Shown piece by piece: positions 58,964-64,000 of a DNA stretch of 64,000 nucleotides. The stretch is from NCBI RefSeq assembly GCF_016863615.1, contig NZ_BOPF01000015.1:186001-250000 (forward strand). The letters run 5' to 3'. How positions within the stretch are numbered: the stretch's first letter is position 1; each line of letters begins with the position of its first letter. The notes below the pieces were generated by a model that was not told the origin of the DNA, ran no database searches, and saw nothing but the letters and a program-made list of their open reading frames with translations. The DNA is from Virgisporangium aliadipatigenens. Its GTDB lineage: Bacteria > Actinomycetota > Actinomycetes > Mycobacteriales > Micromonosporaceae. The position numbers and the translations under genes are program-made.

Positions 58964-60211
58964 TCAGCGGAACGGGTGGGGTGGCTGTTCGCCCAGGTCG
59001 CGCAGCACCCGCGTGCCCCAGCGGCGGGCGTGCCGGCGCAGCCTTCCGCGGGCCCAGGTGTAGGGGAGCGTCTCGTCGACGCGCAGGATCTGGTGTCCCA
59101 GCGGCACCGCCCGAACGGCGTGCCACCCCCGCAGCCGCACCTCGTCGGGAAGGCGGGCGGTGAGGTCGCAGAGCACGGGGTCGACGCCGGCGGCGAAGAT
59201 CCCGGCGAGCAGGCCCTGAAGCGTCGGGTCCGCCGCGCCCAGCCGCACCGGCCGGGGTGCGCGCAGCGTGACGGCACAGTCGGCGAGCCACCGCCGGGCG
59301 GTGCGTACCCCCGCCTCGGAAGCCCAGTAACGCGCACGGCTCCCGGCACAGGTGATCCGCGGCGGCGCGGCCGAGGCGTCGGATCCGGCGAGCCCGCGCC
59401 GCGTGAGCAGCACCTCGACCGCCTCGCGCGCCGACTCCCGCACCGCCCGCCGCGCGTTCCACCCGGCCGCCGACCCCGCCCCGACGGCACCGCCCCGGGC
59501 GCCTTCGACGGCGAGCGTGACCGCCACCGTCACCCCGGGCAGGTCGGTGGGGACCAGGACCGTGCGCACCACCGCGTCGAGGTCGCGCAGGACGTCGGCG
59601 AGGAGGCGTTCGGCCGCGCGGTCGGGGTCGTCCGGGTCGGTGGGCCAGTCCGCGGAGGGCTCCGGCACCGCCGCCGGGTCCAGGGCGGGCAGCCGGGGCC
59701 GGAGGACCCACGCCGCCTGTGCCGCGTCGCGTTCGACCGACTCCAGGAGGGCACCCGCGGCCGCCGCCGCGAACGACCTCCCGGACGCCGCCCCGGACCG
59801 CCCCGGATCCACGCGGACCCGGACGGGCGAAGCGAGGTCGACGCGGGCACGGGCGGACGCCGCGTGGTCGATCACGGCCGCGGGGACGAGCACGTCGACC
59901 CAGGAGCCGTCGGCGCGCATGCTCCGCCCCGGCACGCAGTCCACCGCGGTGAAGTCGATCGACGGGTGCGCCCGGGCGGCGTCGAACGCACCGACCCACA
60001 CCCGCGCCGGATCGTCGGCGGGCACCCGGGGGATCGCGGCGCCGGGTTCCAGCGCGGCGCGTTCGACCAGGCCGCCGGCGGCCCGTGCGACGGCGAGCGC
60101 GGGAAGGACGTCGCCCACGCCGTCGACCGTCCACAGTGGACCGATTTCACCAGGTGGGATCGGGGTGAGGCGCCGCCCCAGGAGCTCGACGGCCGCCAGC
60201 GTCGTTTCCAT
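58964..60211 (-). CDS. YcaO-domain protein
   Basis: 415 residues from the ATG at 60211. The YcaO region is recognised by AAAGALLESVERDAAQAAWV (150-168, the ATP-site ExxER signature), VLVPTDLPGVTVAVTLAVEG, SAREAVEVLLTRRGLAG and a Pro-containing end (QPPHPFR). YcaO enzymes activate peptide backbone amides with ATP to form azolines, thioamides or amidines. No E1-like partner, TfuA, dehydrogenase or precursor peptide gene is visible near it. It is divergent from the LuxR gene. Confidence 0.75.
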   Translation of the reverse strand: METTLAAVELLGRRLTPIPPGEIGPLWTVDGVGDVLPALAVARAAGGLVERAALEPGAAIPRVPADDPARVWVGAFDAARAHPSIDFTAVDCVPGRSMRADGSWVDVLVPAAVIDHAASARARVDLASPVRVRVDPGRSGAASGRSFAAAAAGALLESVERDAAQAAWVLRPRLPALDPAAVPEPSADWPTDPDDPDRAAERLLADVLRDLDAVVRTVLVPTDLPGVTVAVTLAVEGARGGAVGAGSAAGWNARRAVRESAREAVEVLLTRRGLAGSDASAAPPRITCAGSRARYWASEAGVRTARRWLADCAVTLRAPRPVRLGAADPTLQGLLAGIFAAGVDPVLCDLTARLPDEVRLRGWHAVRAVPLGHQILRVDETLPYTWARGRLRRHARRWGTRVLRDLGEQPPHPFR

Positions 60212-60339
60212 GCACAGGGTTCGAAGCCGTGGGCGCTCCGGACGCCCCGGAGCCGCCGTCGAAAATTCATCGGAATCGGCACCCGTCCGGAACGGCCGCC
60301 ACCCCGAACAGTCTGCAAAGCCAGAGCTGGGGAGGGCCG

Positions 60340-62868
60340 GTGGCGACAACAGGTCTTGTGGCGGGCGAGGCGGCGGCGATCGGCCGTCGGGCGGAACGCG
60401 AGCGGTGCCGCGAGGCGTTCGCGGCGTTGGCGGGCGGGCGGGGTGCCGTGCTGGCCTTCGCCGGGGAACCGGGCATCGGCAAGTCCCACCTGGTGGCGGC
60501 GGTCGGCGCGGAGGCCCGGCGGTCCGGTGTGCCCACTTTCGCATGGAGCGGGGACGGCGTGCCGGAACGCGTCCCGGATGACACCGATCCCGGCCGCGCA
60601 AGCACAGGGGGGAAGGTGAGCTGGCGGGAACTGGTCCCGACGGTTCGCGCCCTCTCCGGCCGGCCGGTCGTGGTGCTGCTGGACGACCTGCACCGGCTGC
60701 CGGCCGCGCACGCGTACGTGGTCGAGGAACTGGCGCGGCTGCGTTCGGTGCTGGTGGTGCTCGCCTACCGGCCCCGGCAGCTGAAAGCGGGGCTGCGCCG
60801 GGCGCTGCGGGACGTCGAGTGCTTCCGGCTGGGGCCGTTCACGCCGGGTGAGGCGCGGCAGTTGCTCGGTGACCGGGCCGATCTGGACCGGGTGTACGCC
60901 GAGGGCGCGGGCAATCCGCGGTACATGCGGGCGCTGGCCGACGGCGTGGGCACCGCACTGCTCGAGGAGTTCGCGGCGCTGCCGGCGGAGTGGGCCCGGG
61001 TGGCGCGGGTGGCGGCGGCGTTCCAGGAGCCGTTCTCCCCGGAACTGCTGACCGCGGTGGCCGGCGACGCCGAGGTGACCGCGGCGGCGGTCGACGCGAT
61101 GCTGGCGGCCGATCTCGTACGCCCCGTCGCGACGGCGCCCCTGCTGGACCTGCGGCATCCCGTGCTGGCCCGGGTGCTCTACGCGGCCGTCCCCGAGGCG
61201 GAACGCCGCACCCTGCACCGCGCGATCGAGCGCGAACTGGCCCGGCGCGGCGCGGCGGCCGCCCGACGGGCCCCGCACGTGCTGCGCGCACCCGACCCCG
61301 AACGCCCCGACCACTGCACGACCCTGGTCGAGGCGGCCCGCGAGACGGTGGACGTCGACCCGCGCACCGCCGCCGAGTGGCTCACCACGGCACGCACCCT
61401 GGTGCCGCCGAACGACCCGCGCTGGGCCCAGGCGCAGCTCCTGCTCTCCCACGCGAACCTGTTGCTGGGACGCTTCGCGGCGTCGCCCGTTCCGCAGAAA
61501 GACGTTCCGCAGAAGGAAACGACACTGCACGAGGAGCTGGCGGATCTCGCGATCGACACCATGGACTACGTCACGGGTGCGCAGCACGCCGTGATCGCCG
61601 CCGAGACCGCGCGCGCGGCGGGGGACGCCACGGCGGAGGCCGGCGCGCTCGGGCTCGCGGCCCTCTCCTACGGCCACCAGCTGCGCCTGGAGCCGGCCCG
61701 CGCGGCGGCCGACCAGGCGGCGCGCCTGCTGGACGCGGCCTCGGACGCGGCGGCGCTGCGCCACCTGTCGGCCGCGCACCGGGTCGGGGCGGCGGAGGCG
61801 CTGCTCGGCCTGCTCCCCGAGGCCGAACGTCACCTCCTGCGCGCGGTGACGCTGACCCGCCACTCGGGCCGGCCGGACCGGCTGCCGTCGGTGCTGCGCA
61901 CGCTCGGCGAGGTGCAGCTGCGGGTGGGGCGCCTGGACGCGGCGCTGGACACGCTGGACGAGGCGGACCGGTTGGCCGGCCGCTACAACTCGCTCGACGT
62001 GCACACGGTGGTGGCGGTGCTGCGTTCGTCGGCGTTGCTGTGGCGCAGCCGGCGCGACGAGGGCGGCGCGGTGGTCGCGGCCGCGACGCGGGCCGCCGCC
62101 ACCTGCGAGGGGATGCCGTGGGCCTGGGCCATCGACTCCCGCTGCGGCCTCGCCGAGGTCCTTCTTCATTCGGGGGAACCGGCACCGGCCGGCGAGCTGC
62201 TGATCTCGGCCGGCGGCGGGGACCGTCTGCCGAGGCTGGCGCCGTGGCGTCGGGTGCGCGCGTGGGAGACGCTGACGGCGGCGGCGCTGGCAAGGGGCGA
62301 CCTGCGGGCGGCCGAACGCTTCGCCGGGATGGCCGCCGCGCACGTGGACCGCGTGCCCTCCGGGACCCGCCTGGCGTACGCGCGGCGGGCGGTGGCGCGG
62401 GTGCGGGTCGCCCGCCGGGACCTGGCGGGTGCGGTGCGCGACGGGCAGCGCGCGGCGGACGCGTTCACCGAACGGCGGATGCCGGTCGAGGCCGCCTGGA
62501 CCCTGGTGGTCCTCGCCGGCCAGTGCCTGGACGCGGGGTATCCCACGGGTGTGGCGCAGTGGCTGGACACCGCCGACACGCTCGCGGGCCGCTGCGGCGC
62601 GCTGCGGCTGCGCGACGAGGTGGCCGCGCTGCGGCGCCGGCTGGCCCTGCTCGGCCCCGAACCGGGCGGCCGGCTGGCGACGCTGACGGCGCGCGAGGTG
62701 GAGGTGGCGACGCTGGCCAGCACCGGCCTGAGCAGCAGTGAGATCGCCGGCAAGCTGTACCTGAGCGTGCGAACGGTGGACAGCCACCTGGGCCGCATCT
62801 ACCGCAAGGTCGGTGTCTCGACCCGGGTGGCCCTGGCGGCGGTGGTGCTGAACAGCCAACGGCCGTAA
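60340..62868 (+). CDS. LAL-type LuxR-family transcriptional regulator
   Basis: 842 residues from the GTG at 60340, with GGGAGG upstream. An N-terminal AAA-like ATPase has Walker A AGEPGIGKSHLV and Walker B VVVLLDDLHRL. The middle is a long TPR-like helical region, and the C-terminus is a LuxR HTH (LTAREVEVATLASTGLSSSE, RTVDSHLGRIYRKVGVSTR). Regulators of this size often activate biosynthetic or catabolic clusters. Divergence from the YcaO gene with a 128-base gap suggests that gene is a target. Confidence 0.93.
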   Translation: MATTGLVAGEAAAIGRRAERERCREAFAALAGGRGAVLAFAGEPGIGKSHLVAAVGAEARRSGVPTFAWSGDGVPERVPDDTDPGRASTGGKVSWRELVPTVRALSGRPVVVLLDDLHRLPAAHAYVVEELARLRSVLVVLAYRPRQLKAGLRRALRDVECFRLGPFTPGEARQLLGDRADLDRVYAEGAGNPRYMRALADGVGTALLEEFAALPAEWARVARVAAAFQEPFSPELLTAVAGDAEVTAAAVDAMLAADLVRPVATAPLLDLRHPVLARVLYAAVPEAERRTLHRAIERELARRGAAAARRAPHVLRAPDPERPDHCTTLVEAARETVDVDPRTAAEWLTTARTLVPPNDPRWAQAQLLLSHANLLLGRFAASPVPQKDVPQKETTLHEELADLAIDTMDYVTGAQHAVIAAETARAAGDATAEAGALGLAALSYGHQLRLEPARAAADQAARLLDAASDAAALRHLSAAHRVGAAEALLGLLPEAERHLLRAVTLTRHSGRPDRLPSVLRTLGEVQLRVGRLDAALDTLDEADRLAGRYNSLDVHTVVAVLRSSALLWRSRRDEGGAVVAAATRAAATCEGMPWAWAIDSRCGLAEVLLHSGEPAPAGELLISAGGGDRLPRLAPWRRVRAWETLTAAALARGDLRAAERFAGMAAAHVDRVPSGTRLAYARRAVARVRVARRDLAGAVRDGQRAADAFTERRMPVEAAWTLVVLAGQCLDAGYPTGVAQWLDTADTLAGRCGALRLRDEVAALRRRLALLGPEPGGRLATLTAREVEVATLASTGLSSSEIAGKLYLSVRTVDSHLGRIYRKVGVSTRVALAAVVLNSQRP

Positions 62869-62882
62869 CTACTCTGGAGGGC

Positions 62883-63428
62883 ATGTCGGCGACGCGACTG
62901 CTCATCCTCGGCCTGGTGCGGGGCCTCGGCACGGCCCACGGCTACGCGATCCACAACGAACTGGTCTCGTGGGGCGCCGGCGAGTGGGCCAACGTCAAGT
63001 GGGGTTCGATCTACCACGCGCTGCGCCAGATGGAGAAGGAGGGCAAGCTCCGCCAGGCGAACACCGACGAGTGCACCGGCCGGGTCGACTACGCGGTGAC
63101 GGAGGCGGGCGAGGAGGAGTTCCAGCGGCTGCTGCGCAAGTCGTTGCGGGACCGGCTGTCCCGTCCCGACCTGCTGTGTGCCGGGCTCGCCCTGATGACG
63201 TCGCTGCCCCGCGGTGACGCGATCGCCCTGTTGAAGGAACGGGTCGCCGAGGCCGAGCAGCAGCAGGCCGAACTGGCGGCCGGGGCCGGCCAACTGCCCC
63301 CCGGGACGCCGGGGCACGTGGCGGAGCTGTTCGGCTACTGGCGCACGGCCGGGGACAACGACATCGCGTGGGCGCGTGGCCTCATCGACCGACTGTCCAG
63401 CGGCGCCTACACGATGGCCGACGAGTAA
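62883..63428 (+). CDS. PadR-family transcriptional regulator
   Basis: 181 residues. The PadR winged helix is LLILGLVRGLGTAHGYAIHNEL and WGSIYHALRQMEKEGKL, followed by YAVTEAGEEEFQRLLRKSL. A C-terminal helical region gives dimerisation. It starts 14 bases after the LuxR stop, so it may be read through from that gene. Palindromic sites directly downstream mark it as the probable repressor of the ABC transporter. Confidence 0.92.
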   Translation: MSATRLLILGLVRGLGTAHGYAIHNELVSWGAGEWANVKWGSIYHALRQMEKEGKLRQANTDECTGRVDYAVTEAGEEEFQRLLRKSLRDRLSRPDLLCAGLALMTSLPRGDAIALLKERVAEAEQQQAELAAGAGQLPPGTPGHVAELFGYWRTAGDNDIAWARGLIDRLSSGAYTMADE

Positions 63429-63487
63429 CTCAAACTTGAGTCGCCTCCTTCCGTGGCTCTATGCTGGCCCGGCCCTCAAGTTTGAGT
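63428..63487 (+). promoter_or_regulatory. ABC-transporter promoter flanked by two PadR-type operators
   Basis: ACTCAAACTTGAGT (63428-63441) and CTCAAGTTTGAG (63475-63486) are the same dyad in opposite orientation, 46 bases between centres. The -35 TTGAGT (63436-63441) is the right half of the first site. An 18-base spacer leads to the -10 TATGCT (63460-63465). The second site covers the expected start of transcription. The dyads are seen directly; PadR as their ligand is inferred. Confidence 0.7.
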
Positions 63488-63499
63488 AGGAGCGTCTCC

Positions 63500-64000
63500 A
63501 TGATCAGAACCCGGAATTTGCGGCGCGACTTCGCGGTGAAGGGAGGCCCACCCGTCGAGGCGGTCCGCGGCGTCGACCTCGACGTGGGGCGCGGCGAGCT
63601 GGTGGCGTTCCTCGGGCCCAACGGCGCCGGTAAGTCCACCACCCTGCGGATGCTCACCACGTTGCTGCCGCCGAGCGCCGGCAGCGCGGAGGTCGCCGGC
63701 CACGACGTGACGGCCGACCCCGCCGGTGTGCGGCGGCGGATCGGCTACATCGGCCAGGGCAACAGCGCCGGCCACCACCAACGCGTCCGCGACGAACTGG
63801 TCACCCAGGGCCGCTGCCACGGACTGTCCACAGTGGAGGCCCGCCGGCGCACCGACGAACTGGTGGCCGACTTTGACCTCTCGTCGTTCGCGGACCGGGG
63901 CGTCGGTACCCTTTCGGGCGGCCAGCGGCGCCGGCTCGACGTCGCCATGGGCCTCGTCCACCGCCCCGAACTGCTCTTCCTCGACGAGCCGTCCAGCGGA
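63500..64000 (+). CDS. DrrA-like ABC transporter ATP-binding protein, 3' truncated by window edge
   Basis: The first 167 codons are present, starting at the ATG at 63500 with AGGAG upstream. Walker A is FLGPNGAGKSTTLRML, the Q-loop region is IGYIGQGNSAG, the signature is LSGGQRRRLDVAMG, and Walker B is LLFLDEPSSG. QGNSAGHHQRVRDELVTQGR is like the daunorubicin-resistance DrrA group of drug exporters. A membrane subunit probably follows outside the window. It is controlled by the PadR-type operators just upstream. Confidence 0.93.
   Translation, partial: MIRTRNLRRDFAVKGGPPVEAVRGVDLDVGRGELVAFLGPNGAGKSTTLRMLTTLLPPSAGSAEVAGHDVTADPAGVRRRIGYIGQGNSAGHHQRVRDELVTQGRCHGLSTVEARRRTDELVADFDLSSFADRGVGTLSGGQRRRLDVAMGLVHRPELLFLDEPSSG

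Noticed and set aside
58750-58964. Possible small precursor-peptide gene for the YcaO enzyme
   Set aside because: The region is accounted for by the riboswitch and leader. No small frame with a ribosome site and a Cys/Ser/Thr-rich core was found, nor in the 60212-60339 gap.
59872-62859. Open frame of 995 codons on the minus strand
   Set aside because: It is antisense to the LAL regulator, with low-complexity Arg/Gln/His composition and no domain.
1-64000. Mobile elements, tRNA/rRNA genes and CRISPR arrays
   Set aside because: I looked for transposase or integrase motifs, terminal repeats, tRNA-like cloverleaf ends and regularly spaced repeats, and saw none I could support.

Overview
This window looks like a chromosomal segment of a high-GC filamentous actinobacterium, most plausibly a Micromonosporaceae member (Actinoplanes-like). 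That is an inference from the GC content, GTG/TTG starts, DUF397/DUF5753 regulators, a WhiA-like protein, SpoIIE/RsbW partner switching and an actinobacterial style of cobalamin operon. No rRNA, tRNA, CRISPR array, transposase, integrase or plasmid/phage gene was recognised. Coding density is high, with only one gap over 300 bases (19521-19951).

Left part (1-33.8 kb). A truncated fibronectin-III membrane protein opens the window. A GntR / small protein / DUF6879 / XRE-DUF5753 set follows on the minus strand, with a palindromic candidate operator in front of it. Next come a GPP34 protein, an APC permease with a coupled GNAT, a small Cys-containing protein with a coupled SAM methyltransferase, and a STAS protein behind a perfect 56-base inverted repeat. 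A Tat-like DUF1501/DUF1800 pair, a glycosyltransferase, membrane proteins (one YihY/BrkB), a second GNAT, a VOC protein, a very long Ser/Thr kinase with repeats, and an MTA/SAH-type nucleosidase follow. A second XRE-DUF5753 gene with two DUF397 genes comes next, then two MFS transporters. A SigB/F-type sigma factor, a SpoIIE-type phosphatase and an RsbW-like kinase form a general stress partner-switching module. It is followed by a WhiA-like protein without its DNA-binding domain, a TAXI solute-binding protein facing a two-component system, and an SMP-30 hydrolase.

Middle part (33.9-48.6 kb). All genes run on the minus strand. They comprise a DUF475 TerC-like membrane protein, four TerD-family proteins (one a tandem TerD, one fused to an FtsK-like domain), and the Ter-associated metabolic genes: citrate lyase-like aldolase, phosphoribosyltransferase-TRSP, StiP/PELOTA and HAD phosphatase. 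Close behind are a ferric-reductase-like flavocytochrome with a repeat-bearing 370-residue extension, a secreted FMN-binding protein and the flavin transferase ApbE. This is a Ter stress-response cluster next to an extracytoplasmic flavin electron-transfer set, and it is the most interesting system here.

Right part (48.7-64 kb). A nine-gene minus-strand cobalamin operon (chlID, cobO, cobB, cobI, cobM, cobL, cbiG-cobJ, cobH, cbiX) has every junction overlapping and is preceded by a compact cobalamin riboswitch. Upstream lies a YcaO-domain gene divergent from a large LuxR (LAL-type) regulator. Then come a PadR regulator and the start of a DrrA-like ABC transporter ATPase whose promoter is bracketed by two copies of a palindromic operator.
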